The notes beneath the pieces are model-generated. The model searched no databases. It was given only the letters and a program-made list of their open reading frames with translations, and was not told where the DNA came from. This document shows positions 25,918 to 34,881 of a stretch of 42,877 nucleotides of DNA, piece by piece. Numbering within the stretch: position 1 is the stretch's first letter; each line of letters opens with the position of its first letter. The translations under genes and the position numbers were made by a program. Source of the stretch: Bacteroidales bacterium. GTDB lineage: Bacteria; Bacteroidota; Bacteroidia; Bacteroidales; UBA6680. The DNA lies in contig JAOARD010000037.1 in NCBI GenBank assembly GCA_025210735.1, positions 1 to 42,877 on the forward strand. The letters are read 5' to 3'.

Positions 25918-26763
25918 ATGGCAAAAACAGTACTTCATATAGGGTATTCAAAAACAGGAACAACATGGTTTCAGAGACAACTGTTTAATAAAATTCCCGG
26001 CTACAGGTTTGTTGGGCATAATGATTTACCTGAACAGATGTTTAGCAAGAACAGAAACTTTAATAACATAAAACCGGATATTGATAAATTGTGTAGTGAA
26101 CCTTCTGTAATTAGTGATGAGAATCTGCTTGGAACATTTGCTTCAGGTACACTTGAGAAGAATGCAAAATTCTATTCTGAACTGTTTCCTGATTCTATTG
26201 TTTTATTATTCATACGTAATCAGACAGATAAACTATGTTCGGTATATTCTGAGTATATAAAGATGGGTGGTACGCTTAGGCTGAATGACTACCTGTGGTT
26301 GGCAGATTCGCCAATGTCTGCAGAGGAGCACTATTACAATAAAACAATTGATATTTATTACAGATATTTTGGTAAAAACAGGGTTGTGGTTGTTCTTTTT
26401 GAAGATTTTAGCAGAAATCAGAGAGGTTTTGTTACCAGTTTACTGAGCAGGTTAGATTTACCGGTGGTTAATAATATAAAATATGAGGTAAAAGAGAATA
26501 TATCGTTGTCTGTTACAAATTTGAATATGTTGCGTTGTGCAAATATACTTGTAAAAAAATACAGATGGTTAAGATATATAAGAACTGCAATGTTGATAAT
26601 ATTCAGATATGGATTAAGACATGGTTGTTTCAGAAATAAAAAGTCTTCTGAAGAGTTTCTTGGAAGGGAAAATTATCTCAGAATAAAAGAGATGTACAAG
26701 GATTCTAATATGCAGGTTGCCAGATTAACAGGTATTGATAATTTAAGGGAGTATAATTATTGA
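25918..26763 (+). CDS. Sulfotransferase (PAPS-dependent), copy 2
   Basis: 281 residues from the ATG at 25918, which has an AGGAGG-like sequence about 10 bp upstream and keeps the stop-to-start spacing at 1 bp; an upstream ATG at 25885 would add eleven residues inside the previous gene. PAPS loop: HIGYSKTGTTWFQRQLF. Downstream block: VLLFIRNQTDKLCSVYSEYIKMGG and VVVLFEDFSRNQRGF. Same family as the copies at 24187 and 26767, with about 30% or more visible identity in the motif blocks, so tandem duplication is likely. Confidence 0.84.
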   Translation: MAKTVLHIGYSKTGTTWFQRQLFNKIPGYRFVGHNDLPEQMFSKNRNFNNIKPDIDKLCSEPSVISDENLLGTFASGTLEKNAKFYSELFPDSIVLLFIRNQTDKLCSVYSEYIKMGGTLRLNDYLWLADSPMSAEEHYYNKTIDIYYRYFGKNRVVVVLFEDFSRNQRGFVTSLLSRLDLPVVNNIKYEVKENISLSVTNLNMLRCANILVKKYRWLRYIRTAMLIIFRYGLRHGCFRNKKSSEEFLGRENYLRIKEMYKDSNMQVARLTGIDNLREYNY

Positions 26764-26766
26764 TTT

Positions 26767-27609
26767 ATGTCGGGTAAGAGAGTATTATTACATATAGGAT
26801 ATCCTAAAACTGCAACTACATGGTTTCAGAAGGACTTGTTTCCTAATGTTAAGGATATTAAGTTGTTTACAGATCAGAGATTTGTGAGTAGTTTGCGAAG
26901 AGCAGACACCGCAGATAAGCAACATGTTAATGACATTATTAACAGTGTTAATGAAAAAACTGTTGTTATAAGTAATGAGAATATATTAGGAAGTAAAAAC
27001 AGAGTGTTTACAAATCCGGAACATCTTGCGGCAATATTTCAGAATGCAGAGATAGTATTATTTGTGCGTAACCAGATTGATAAGTACAGATCAAACTATT
27101 CACAATACATAAAACAGGGTGGCGTATTATCGCCTGAGGAGTATCTTTTTTCTCAAGGACAAGATCTTTTTGGTGGCGAGAAACACAAGTATTATAGAAT
27201 AATTAATCTGTACAGAGACCATTTTGGAAAAGAGAATGTACATATATTCTTTTACGAAGAGTTTATAGAGAACAGTCAGTTGTTTATTGCCGATTTTGCC
27301 AGACAACTAAATCTGAATGTATCAGGTGATATAGTAAATGGCCGACGTAGAAATGTTAAACTATCAGATCGCGATATTAAAACAGTAAGATCTTTTAACA
27401 GGTTTTGTAATAATATTTTACCAAAATTTATGGTCAGGTATCTGGGAGCAAAACAACAGTATGTTATAGACAGAGTGCTTTCAGGACAGGGCAGGAAATT
27501 TGTTTATGGGAAACGAACAAATGAATGTATAGCAAATTACTTCAGAAGCGATAACCGAATGTTGTCGGCAGAGTTTAAACAGATTGAGAAGTATAACTAT
27601 CCACTCTGA
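26767..27609 (+). CDS. Sulfotransferase (PAPS-dependent), copy 3
   Basis: 280 residues. PAPS loop HIGYPKTATTWFQKDLF, with Ala where copies 1 and 2 have Gly; this is tolerated in some sulfotransferases. Downstream VLFVRNQIDKYRSNYSQYIKQGG and VHIFFYEEFIENSQLF follow the same pattern as copies 1 and 2. It begins 3 bp after copy 2 and its TGA overlaps the start of the fourth sulfotransferase (TGATG). Confidence 0.84.
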   Translation: MSGKRVLLHIGYPKTATTWFQKDLFPNVKDIKLFTDQRFVSSLRRADTADKQHVNDIINSVNEKTVVISNENILGSKNRVFTNPEHLAAIFQNAEIVLFVRNQIDKYRSNYSQYIKQGGVLSPEEYLFSQGQDLFGGEKHKYYRIINLYRDHFGKENVHIFFYEEFIENSQLFIADFARQLNLNVSGDIVNGRRRNVKLSDRDIKTVRSFNRFCNNILPKFMVRYLGAKQQYVIDRVLSGQGRKFVYGKRTNECIANYFRSDNRMLSAEFKQIEKYNYPL

Positions 27610-28499
27610 TGCAGATAATATTCCTTACATATATAGATAGGAGCGGATCTACATTTCTAATGTCGCATTTAGGACGTGTAGAGAATTGTGTAATATGTCC
27701 TGAGGCAGAAGTATTGCCTCTGCTGTTCTTGAAAAAACCACAGCAAAAACCAATAGTTACCGCATATAAATTAAACAGGATATGTAATAGTAACGATAAG
27801 CTAAGATTCTGGCAGTTTACACTTGATGAGATATCGGTAGCAGTTAAAGAGGAGAACAACTACAAATGCTTCTGTAAACTGCTTGAATTGTATGCTGTGA
27901 GGATAAACAGAAGAGCTGAGAGTGTTGTATTTAAGGCATTTGAAATAAGTCTGTTTATACCTGATTTGTTACCAGAGCACAAGATTATAAAGATGTTGCG
28001 CGATCCTAGGGATATATTCCTGTCGCAAAGAAGAAATGGACTCAGTAAGAACCCTGTTGCTGTTGCTAAATACTGGAATAGTTATTACAGACGCAATAAT
28101 AAAGGTGTGTTTACTGTAAGGTATGAGAATCTCGTTACAAACTTTGGTGTAGAGTTTGAAACAGTTATTAAGTATCTGTTTGATCATAAAGTTATATTAA
28201 CAGATAGTGTTGATTACAGCTTTATTAATAGTAATGATAAGAAATTGCATAAAGATATATCAGTACATCCGGATAGTGGCAGAGTGGAAAGATGGAGAGA
28301 TACTGATTATGTTACATCGCTATATATTATAGAACAGATATCTGTTTGTGGGGTTGATTCAGGCTATGAGACCTATGCTAAAAAAGAGAAGCCACATACA
28401 ATACAATATATAATGTATATGGCTTTCTACTACACCCTGTTTATGGTAATAAACAGGTACAATATTATTTTGTGGCGTTTAAAACGACTGTTTATTTAA
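27609..28499 (+). CDS. Sulfotransferase-family protein, different subfamily
   Basis: 296 residues. The N-terminus IIFLTYIDRSGSTFLMSHL is a sulfotransferase phosphosulfate loop of the RSGST type, unlike the GYPKTGT type of the other three. KMLRDPRDIFLSQRRNG is the 3'-phosphate-binding block, and FTVRYENLV fits the third conserved region. The C-terminal 30 residues include a hydrophobic stretch (IQYIMYMAFYYTLFMVINRY) that might hold it to the membrane. It ends by running 21 bp into the convergent glycosyltransferase gene. Confidence 0.8.
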   Translation: MQIIFLTYIDRSGSTFLMSHLGRVENCVICPEAEVLPLLFLKKPQQKPIVTAYKLNRICNSNDKLRFWQFTLDEISVAVKEENNYKCFCKLLELYAVRINRRAESVVFKAFEISLFIPDLLPEHKIIKMLRDPRDIFLSQRRNGLSKNPVAVAKYWNSYYRRNNKGVFTVRYENLVTNFGVEFETVIKYLFDHKVILTDSVDYSFINSNDKKLHKDISVHPDSGRVERWRDTDYVTSLYIIEQISVCGVDSGYETYAKKEKPHTIQYIMYMAFYYTLFMVINRYNIILWRLKRLFI

Positions 28500-29297
28500 T
28501 ATCTTCTGCTTTATTACTGACATAAATCGAGGTTTAGATAACTCATACAAATCAGGAAGAATATATCTGTATGCAGAAATACCTTTACTGAATAATTTTA
28601 TACCAAACATTTTTGCCTTTATAGCATAGCGTATCTGCTCTCCTCGTCGCCTTAACGATGTCATACCTTTGGTTATACGATAGTATGTTAATTTCTCAGG
28701 TAATACTTCTGTTTTGTAATTAAAGATTATCCTCATCCAGTACTCATAATCTTCGCTGTTTTTATACCTCTCATTATATAAACCAACCTTATCAACAATC
28801 TCTCTTCTGAATACAACAGATGAGTGGCATATAATATTCTTACGGAGGATATACTCTCTCACATTATTGTAACTGAATACAGGTTCGTCTGGTTTGCCAT
28901 CAAACAATTTCCCTTTTTTGTCAATAAGTTGCTTTGAGGTTGCCAGCATATACAACTCGTTATCCTCTTCAAGTATCCTTATCTGCTTCTCAAGCTTGTC
29001 AATAAGCCATACATCATCGGCATCAATTCTTGCAATATAGTTGCCGCTGGCTTTTTTAAGCCCCCAGTTTAACGATCTGGCAACACCACGGTTTTTACGT
29101 TGTGTAAATATCCTTATCTTATCCGGATATCGTCTTTTATACTCCTTTAAAATATTCTCTGTGCCATCGGTAGATGCATCATTAATTATAATAACCTCTT
29201 CAATATTAGGATAGGTCTGAAACATTACCGAATCTAATGCATATCTTATATATTTTTCCTGATTATATACAGGCATTATTACACTTACTGTACTCAT
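28479..29297 (-). CDS. GT2-family glycosyltransferase
   Basis: 272 residues with the classic GT-A opening VSVIMPVYNQEKYIRYALDSVM, the IINDASTDGT loop, the RIDADDVWL metal-binding DxD and the NSEDYEYWMR acceptor motif. Builds a glycosidic bond from a nucleotide sugar, probably for an exopolysaccharide or O-antigen-like chain. It overlaps the end of the convergent sulfotransferase by 21 bp, and its start overlaps the end of the upstream glycosyltransferase gene by 4 bp. Confidence 0.9.
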   Translation of the reverse strand: MSTVSVIMPVYNQEKYIRYALDSVMFQTYPNIEEVIIINDASTDGTENILKEYKRRYPDKIRIFTQRKNRGVARSLNWGLKKASGNYIARIDADDVWLIDKLEKQIRILEEDNELYMLATSKQLIDKKGKLFDGKPDEPVFSYNNVREYILRKNIICHSSVVFRREIVDKVGLYNERYKNSEDYEYWMRIIFNYKTEVLPEKLTYYRITKGMTSLRRRGEQIRYAIKAKMFGIKLFSKGISAYRYILPDLYELSKPRFMSVIKQKILNKQSF

Positions 29298-30424
29298 AAC
29301 TTAATTCTTAAATCGTTAAATAAGCTGAGAATACTCTCTTCCCAGTTAACTGAGTTTCCGGCAATTTTACTACCTGAACTCTTCTTTTGCTCAATAAGTT
29401 CAGGATTCTTGTCTGATTCAATAATAGTGTTGTATATATCAGTATCAGACAACGGATTAAAATAAAACGCCGAATCTTTACACACCTCATGTGCAAAATC
29501 TCTGTCAGATGTATAGATAATCTTCTTATAAAGCATAGCGTCGGCATAGGTTGATGAGTATGACTCAAGCAGTGTTGGCAGAATCAGTGCATCAACCTTA
29601 CTATATAACGAGGCTATCTGATTAAAATCTACTCTACCAATTGTAAAGATATACTTTTCCAGATTTAGCTTCTTAATCTTTAACAATATCTTTTTGGCTT
29701 TTCTACCCTGACTCTCATCTATAGTAAGTATTATTGTCTTGTTAATGTTGTTGTTCCTGAATTGTTTAGCAACATCTATCAGTATCTCAATATTCTTATG
29801 TGAATAGTAACGTGTAAAAGCAAGATAATAAGACCTGTCTGATTCTGTTGTTATGTCAATAACACAAGGGTTTGTTATATTTGCCGATGCGTTAGGCAGA
29901 TATTTTACAGGTGTATTATTGCGTAATCTCTTTATCAGTCGTTTCTGCTGAACCTCAGTTTGAACAAGAAACATATCTATATATCTGCTGCGCCATAAGA
30001 ATATTTTATTTCGCATATAGTGTGTTAGTTTCTCTCTTAAGGTAAGATTCAGATCATTTAAAGTGTCGGCTGTAGTAAAAGGATTATCAAATAATAGTAT
30101 CTGCTCTTTTTGAGTTGGCAATGGCAGGTTTGCAAGATTAAAAACCAGTTCGGGATTAAATCTGTTTATAATGCGCTTAAGATATATGTTATCAAGCCAT
30201 ACCCGTTTACTGCGCTTAAGTTTAGACAGAGGAATTTTTTTGACATCAATATTTTTGTTGTTGATGAAGTTGTAGTGCTCGCATTCTGGTACAACTAATA
30301 ATATATGGCAGTTTTTACAATGTCTGTTTATAACCTTAAGTATGTTAATAGCAACAGATAATCCTCCGCCAATAAGTACAGTTGAAGCATTAATAAATAT
30401 ACGTTTCTTTGTTGGTGTTTTCAG
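29294..30424 (-). CDS. GT4-family glycosyltransferase with no standard start codon
   Basis: About 376 residues if it begins at the CTG at 30424-30422 (or 377 at the ATT just before). The obvious shorter frame starts at a TTG at 30121 and would lack the whole N-terminal Rossmann domain. I read the same frame upstream and it is open to the TAA at 30443-30445, with an N-terminal domain typical of the family: KKRIFINASTVLIGGG, then LSVAINILKVINRHC. That is the usual GT4 opening, yet no ATG, GTG or TTG precedes it. The C-terminal half has YYLAFTRYYSHKNIEILID, an FTIGRVD block and PTLLESYSSTYADAM, in which the usual final Glu of the E-x7-E motif is Asp. The TAA is the stop of the upstream deacetylase, in the same frame. 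Either a non-standard start is used or the start codon was lost. Confidence 0.7.
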   Translation of the reverse strand: MKTPTKKRIFINASTVLIGGGLSVAINILKVINRHCKNCHILLVVPECEHYNFINNKNIDVKKIPLSKLKRSKRVWLDNIYLKRIINRFNPELVFNLANLPLPTQKEQILLFDNPFTTADTLNDLNLTLREKLTHYMRNKIFLWRSRYIDMFLVQTEVQQKRLIKRLRNNTPVKYLPNASANITNPCVIDITTESDRSYYLAFTRYYSHKNIEILIDVAKQFRNNNINKTIILTIDESQGRKAKKILLKIKKLNLEKYIFTIGRVDFNQIASLYSKVDALILPTLLESYSSTYADAMLYKKIIYTSDRDFAHEVCKDSAFYFNPLSDTDIYNTIIESDKNPELIEQKKSSGSKIAGNSVNWEESILSLFNDLRIKL

Positions 30425-30442
30425 AATACAATGGTTTATTGG

Positions 30443-31057
30443 TTAATACTCAATAGATCTGAATTTAAAACCTTTTTCAGAATATTCCTCAAGTATTTTA
30501 GGTAAAACATATTTAAGATTTCTTTCGGCTTTAACTGAGTCATGAAAAACAATTATTGAGCCCGATTTAATCATTTTTCTGGTGTTTTGCAGACACTCAT
30601 CCATTGTCTGTCTGTTATTATAATCTCTGGTAAGAACATCCCACATAACAAGATTAAAACGCCTTGCTACAAGGCCGGCCTGTACAGGTCTTATTCTTCC
30701 GTATGGCGGACGAAATAGTTTAGATTCTATAAGGGTAGATGCAAGTTCAACATCGTGAATATATTCAAGGGCTCCGGTCTCCCAACCTTTAAGATGGCTG
30801 TATGTATGGTTACCAACAGCATGTCCGCTACTGGTTATTTTATTGTATATGTCCGGGTATCTGTCAACATTTCTGCCCAAACAGAAAAAGGTAGCCTTAG
30901 CATCGTATTTAGCAAGCTCGTCTATAACCCACTGTGTTACACCCGGTGTTGGACCATCGTCAAATGTAAGATAAAGAGAGTTATCCTTAACAGGAATATT
31001 CCATGTTAATTTGCCGAAAATCTTGGTTACAATATTGGGTGTTCTACGATATATCAT
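30443..31057 (-). CDS. Polysaccharide deacetylase (NodB/CE4 family)
   Basis: 204 residues, a complete NodB domain: TFDDGP (base and metal Asp), HTYSH (metal His pair), RPPYGR, the W-x-D segment MWDVLTRDY and IVFHDS. It removes acetyl groups from N-acetylated sugars such as peptidoglycan or an exopolysaccharide. There is a short hydrophobic stretch but no strong signal peptide, so it may act in the cytoplasm or be exported another way. The stop TAA is directly followed in frame by the GT4 gene. Confidence 0.88.
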   Translation of the reverse strand: MIYRRTPNIVTKIFGKLTWNIPVKDNSLYLTFDDGPTPGVTQWVIDELAKYDAKATFFCLGRNVDRYPDIYNKITSSGHAVGNHTYSHLKGWETGALEYIHDVELASTLIESKLFRPPYGRIRPVQAGLVARRFNLVMWDVLTRDYNNRQTMDECLQNTRKMIKSGSIIVFHDSVKAERNLKYVLPKILEEYSEKGFKFRSIEY

Positions 31058-31072
31058 ATAGGCAGATAAAGA

Positions 31073-31105
31073 TTAAGGGTACGTAACAAACTTACGTACC
31101 CTTAA
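31073..31105 (-). terminator. 14-bp perfect hairpin after the DUF2723 gene
   Basis: A perfect 14-bp inverted repeat (31073-31086 with 31092-31105, 5-nt loop), 7 bp past the DUF2723 stop codon. On the minus strand it is followed by TCTTTATCTGCC, a weak T-run. It probably limits reading from the DUF2723 gene into the deacetylase, though as a nearly perfect palindrome it could also act on the plus strand. Confidence 0.55.
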
Positions 31106-31111
31106 CATATA

Positions 31112-34100
31112 TTATTGGATCATACTTTCGTACTCCTTGGTAATCTTATCGGTAAGAATCTTATCGTTGTTCTGCTTTGCAATCCTCATTAACTCAACAA
31201 AAACCTGAGTATCTGTCATATGGTCGTTCTTAACAGAAGCATAGAACTTCTTTGGTAACGACTCATAATACTTAAGATTCTGTGTTGTGATATCAGTAAG
31301 AGCAAGTGTTAATTCACGTGCCTTATCGTTAAGACCTACAGCAAAACATGTCTCTATAAGAGGTATATCATACAAGCTTAATGGTACCACAGTATGTGGA
31401 ATAAGCTTTGTAATTTTGTTCAGAACATCCTTGGCTTTCTCTGTTTTACCCTCTTTATAAAGAGCTTCTGCAAGTCTGCTATATACATTTCTGAAGTTAC
31501 CAAGTATATCTCTGTTGTATGTATCAAGATAAACATTGTCCTTCTCAAAATCCTGGAACGAGAATTTGTTCATAAACTTCTCGTACATTACTTCGGTATT
31601 TATCTTGTCATATAATCCTCTCTGACTAGGAATTGAGTAAGGAACAAATCTGTGAGCAAGCCCCTCAAGCTGTACATAGTTATCAAGCCCAAAATAGTTC
31701 TCTCTACCAACAGTAATAGCAAAATATATAGGACGATCCCACTCATTTGACGATATAAGGTCATAAACATACATTCCGTTCTTGAACATATATCTGCGAT
31801 TCATATTCCAGTGTATAGTATCCTGAATAAGATCTGCCTTGTCTGCTTTTACTGTACCATTATTAAGAACCTTGTTTTTATCAACAGTAAGATAAAGATT
31901 CTTTGATGGTATATAGTTAATCATCTCTCCTTCATCAAATGGTGATGGTATCTGTGTTCTTTTGCTATCGTTAAGTACAAAATTCATAGCCTGGTTAAGA
32001 TCAACTGGCTCTTTTATCTTATCCTCAATTAGTATTGCATCTCTTATTCCTGCTGCATACTGATCATGTGTCATTCTCGACGGCAGAGGCTCTGAGTCAT
32101 ATGCTTTACGTTTCATTTGATCTATATACCAATCGGCTCCAAGATAACTAAGGTTTGATACCCTTACATCTGTACGTACACCCTCAACCTCTTGTGCATA
32201 CCAAAGCGGGAAGGTATCATTATCGCCATAGGTAAACAGAACAGCATTTTCATCGCAGCTCTCAAGATAGTTTTTGGCAACATCACGTACAATATATCTT
32301 CCTGATCTGTCATGATCGTCCCAGTTTTGTTGTGCCATAAGTGCTGGTACAGCAGCAAAACATGCAAATGTAACACCTGCCGATATTGCAGCCGATCTCT
32401 TTTTAGCCGAAAGACTCTCTATAAGACCAATAACACCAAGACCAATCCAGATAGCAAATGCATAGAAACTACCAGCATAAGCATAATCACGTTCGCGTGG
32501 TTGGAAAGGGTATTGGTTCAGGTATACAACAATTGCCAGACCTGTCATAATAAATAGTAGCGATACAATAAAGAACTGCTTTTTATTGCGTGCAAACTGA
32601 TATATTATTCCAATAAGACCAAGTATAAATGGCAACATATAGTATCTGTTCCTTGCCTTGTTGTTCTTCATACTGTCAGGCAGATTATCCTGCGGACCAA
32701 CCTTGCCTTCATCAATAAAGTCGAATCCGGTAATCCAGTTTCCGTTTCTGAATCCTCCGTGTCCCTGAATATCGTTCTGACGTCCTGAGAAGTTCCACAT
32801 AAAGTATCTCATATACATATGCCCGATTTGATATGTAAACAGGAACTTAAGATTCTCGCCAAATGTAGGAACCCTTACCTTGCGTTTGTTTCCGTATGGA
32901 TCTTTAAAGCTTACAATCTTACCCTTATAGCCGGAAAACTGCTTGTATGCTTTTATATGGTTTTCATCATTACTATACATACGAGGAAACAGCGATGTTG
33001 TAGCCTCCGGATAAACATACTCACTCTTATAATCGGCAACAACATATTTTCCGTCTCTCTTAACATAAACCGGTTTAGTGTTAATTTTCTCAATAACAGG
33101 CGAAGAGAATGAGTGCCCTTTTACCAAAGGTCTGTCTCCGTACTGCTCTCTGTTCAGGTAGTACATGAGTGAGAATACATTGTCCGGGCTGTTCTGATCC
33201 ATAGGCGGATTTGCCGATGATCTGATAAGTATAACAGCATATGTAGAGTAACCAAGTAGTATAACTGCAAGAATCATTAAAGCCGTATTTGCAATTACTC
33301 TGCCTGTTTTAATAGTGTAGCGTATTCCTGCAAATAACAGAACTGTAATAACTGCTGCGTAGAATAGTACTCCGGAGTTATATGGCAAACTGAATGAGTT
33401 TACAAAAAACAGATCTACCCATGATGCAAGCCAAACAAAACCTGGTATAATCATATACATAATTACACCCAGCAGAATTACAGATGCAAGTAATGATAAT
33501 AGTATACCCTTTTTTGAAGGTTTATATTTTTTAAAATAGATAACAAAAACAATAGCTGGTATTGCAAGCAGGTTAAGAAGGTGAACTCCTATTGATAATC
33601 CCATAAGATATGCAATAAGAATAATCCATCGGTTGGCATATTTGGTACCATACTCCTTTTCCCACTTTAGTATTGCCCAGAATACTATAGCCGTAAATAA
33701 CGAACTGAATGCGTAAACCTCGCCCTCTACTGCCGAGAACCAGAATGTGTCAGAAAATGTGTATGCTAAAGCACCAACAACACCACTACCTATAATAGCA
33801 ATTGTTTGAGCTAATGAGTATTCAGACTTATCGCCAACTGTTTTTCTTGCAAAATATGTGATGGTCCAGAACAGGAACAGTATTGTAAATGCACTTGCCA
33901 AACCAGACATAGAGTTAAGGAATAGTCCTACACTCTCTGCATTAGGTGCAACCATTGCAAACAGACGTCCTACTAATAAAAAGAAAGGGGCTCCGGGAGG
34001 GTGTCCTACCTCAAGCTTATTTGCTGCTGTAATAAACTCTCCGCAATCCCAAAAGCTTGCAGTTGATTCAATAGTCATCAGGTATACAATAGCCGATACC

Positions 34101-34150
34101 GCAAAAACTATCCAGCCAACTAAATTGTTAATCTTGTTGAATTGTTTCAT
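31112..34150 (-). CDS. DUF2723 (TMEM260-like) polytopic membrane protein, probable glycosyltransferase
   Basis: 1012 residues. The first 280 or so carry the DUF2723 signature (TASFWDCGEFITAANKLEVGH, then PPGAPFFLL), followed by repeated hydrophobic segments through about residue 600, with about 10-13 transmembrane segments overall. The Asp-Cys-Gly-Glu-Phe loop is the expected catalytic-type acidic loop of a GT-C fold. The C-terminal 400 residues are soluble, with a YGDNDTFPLWYAQE block and late helical repeats resembling TPR (YSRLAEALYKEGKTEKAKDVL). Human TMEM260 is a protein O-mannosyltransferase, so a transfer of sugar from a lipid carrier to secreted proteins is possible here, but the bacterial family is uncharacterised. 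Confidence 0.85.
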   Translation of the reverse strand: MKQFNKINNLVGWIVFAVSAIVYLMTIESTASFWDCGEFITAANKLEVGHPPGAPFFLLVGRLFAMVAPNAESVGLFLNSMSGLASAFTILFLFWTITYFARKTVGDKSEYSLAQTIAIIGSGVVGALAYTFSDTFWFSAVEGEVYAFSSLFTAIVFWAILKWEKEYGTKYANRWIILIAYLMGLSIGVHLLNLLAIPAIVFVIYFKKYKPSKKGILLSLLASVILLGVIMYMIIPGFVWLASWVDLFFVNSFSLPYNSGVLFYAAVITVLLFAGIRYTIKTGRVIANTALMILAVILLGYSTYAVILIRSSANPPMDQNSPDNVFSLMYYLNREQYGDRPLVKGHSFSSPVIEKINTKPVYVKRDGKYVVADYKSEYVYPEATTSLFPRMYSNDENHIKAYKQFSGYKGKIVSFKDPYGNKRKVRVPTFGENLKFLFTYQIGHMYMRYFMWNFSGRQNDIQGHGGFRNGNWITGFDFIDEGKVGPQDNLPDSMKNNKARNRYYMLPFILGLIGIIYQFARNKKQFFIVSLLFIMTGLAIVVYLNQYPFQPRERDYAYAGSFYAFAIWIGLGVIGLIESLSAKKRSAAISAGVTFACFAAVPALMAQQNWDDHDRSGRYIVRDVAKNYLESCDENAVLFTYGDNDTFPLWYAQEVEGVRTDVRVSNLSYLGADWYIDQMKRKAYDSEPLPSRMTHDQYAAGIRDAILIEDKIKEPVDLNQAMNFVLNDSKRTQIPSPFDEGEMINYIPSKNLYLTVDKNKVLNNGTVKADKADLIQDTIHWNMNRRYMFKNGMYVYDLISSNEWDRPIYFAITVGRENYFGLDNYVQLEGLAHRFVPYSIPSQRGLYDKINTEVMYEKFMNKFSFQDFEKDNVYLDTYNRDILGNFRNVYSRLAEALYKEGKTEKAKDVLNKITKLIPHTVVPLSLYDIPLIETCFAVGLNDKARELTLALTDITTQNLKYYESLPKKFYASVKNDHMTDTQVFVELMRIAKQNNDKILTDKITKEYESMIQ

Positions 34151-34517
34151 TATGTTTAATATTTACTTTATTTTTGCGCATTAATTTAAGTGAAACATAC
34201 ATCTGATAATCAGTTGTATAATTATATTTTAATAATTATCATACCTTGTTTATAGCCGTAACGGAGTGCTAAAAAACAGTATAAATCTCTTTTAATGAGA
34301 TTGTTTTCTGTTATTTATTCTATGTTATAGTTAGTTGCACACCTTACAGATTAAATAGAAAATGATAATCGACGAAAATAAAACTAAATAGTTGGAATAA
34401 AAAATAATTAAGATCTTATAACATTTATATGCAACAATAATAACAGAATATCGTTGTTCAAATGTTAAAACTATTATTTTGATAGTTTTATTTTCTAAAT
34501 TTGCGACATAACAATAA
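34151..34517. other. Intergenic region between divergent genes, no gene seen
   Basis: 367 bp of AT-rich DNA between the DUF2723 gene and a small plus-strand gene. It holds a weak 7-bp inverted repeat (TGATAAT at 34204-34210 and ATTATCA at 34235-34241) and the promoter box at 34496-34503. No tRNA-like fold, open frame of note or second promoter pair could be supported. Confidence 0.5.
34496..34503 (+). promoter_or_regulatory. Bacteroidota -7 box before the small secreted protein gene
   Basis: TAAATTTG matches the TAnnTTTG consensus exactly and lies 14 bp before the ATG at 34518, so the leader would be very short (about 7-10 nt). The nearest TTTG (34478-34481) is only 14 nt upstream, closer than the usual 19-21. 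Confidence 0.42.
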
Positions 34518-34799
34518 ATGATGAAGTATATTTTCGCCTTCATATTACTATACATTGCATTTGTTGCATCGGCTGATCTTCCGATACAACAGTATAACGA
34601 TTGTGTAAATACTGTTGAGTCGTGGAACGATGTTGATGATTGCTTTGATACGGAGGTTGAGTATTGTAGTATAGACGGATCATTCGATTTTCCTTTTTTT
34701 GATCCGGTTATTAACAACACTGAACTATTTACTCTGGCGTTTGATATATGGTATCCTGATATACATTTGGGATCGCCCTATCTACCGCCGCAGATTTAG
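34518..34799 (+). CDS. Small secreted cysteine-containing protein, unknown function
   Basis: 93 residues. The first 19 look like a signal peptide (MMKYIFAFILLYIAFVASA), then DLPIQQYNDCVNTVES begins an acidic mature part of about 74 residues with three cysteines within 20 residues (NDC, DDC, YCS) and a proline-rich end. No match to a family I know. A promoter box precedes it and a small hairpin follows (34811-34835), which support it being real. The antisense 129-residue frame over it lacks such support. Confidence 0.5.
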   Translation: MMKYIFAFILLYIAFVASADLPIQQYNDCVNTVESWNDVDDCFDTEVEYCSIDGSFDFPFFDPVINNTELFTLAFDIWYPDIHLGSPYLPPQI

Positions 34800-34810
34800 A
34801 ACTTTTATTC

Positions 34811-34835
34811 TGAGGCATTAAGCCTTTTTGCCTCA
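34811..34835 (+). terminator. Terminator-like hairpin after the small secreted gene
   Basis: TGAGGCA (34811-34817) pairs with TGCCTCA (34829-34835); a nested AGGC-ATTAA-GCCT hairpin is followed by TTTTT. Twelve bases past the stop codon, so it probably ends this one-gene unit. Confidence 0.5.
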
Positions 34836-34881
34836 TATTAATCAATATAGTTACGTCTTTTAAATTTAGTTGTACCTGATC

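Noticed and set aside
34331..34720. 129-residue minus-strand frame in the AT-rich gap and over the small secreted gene
   Set aside because: Low-complexity, no motif, opposite to the promoter and terminator evidence.
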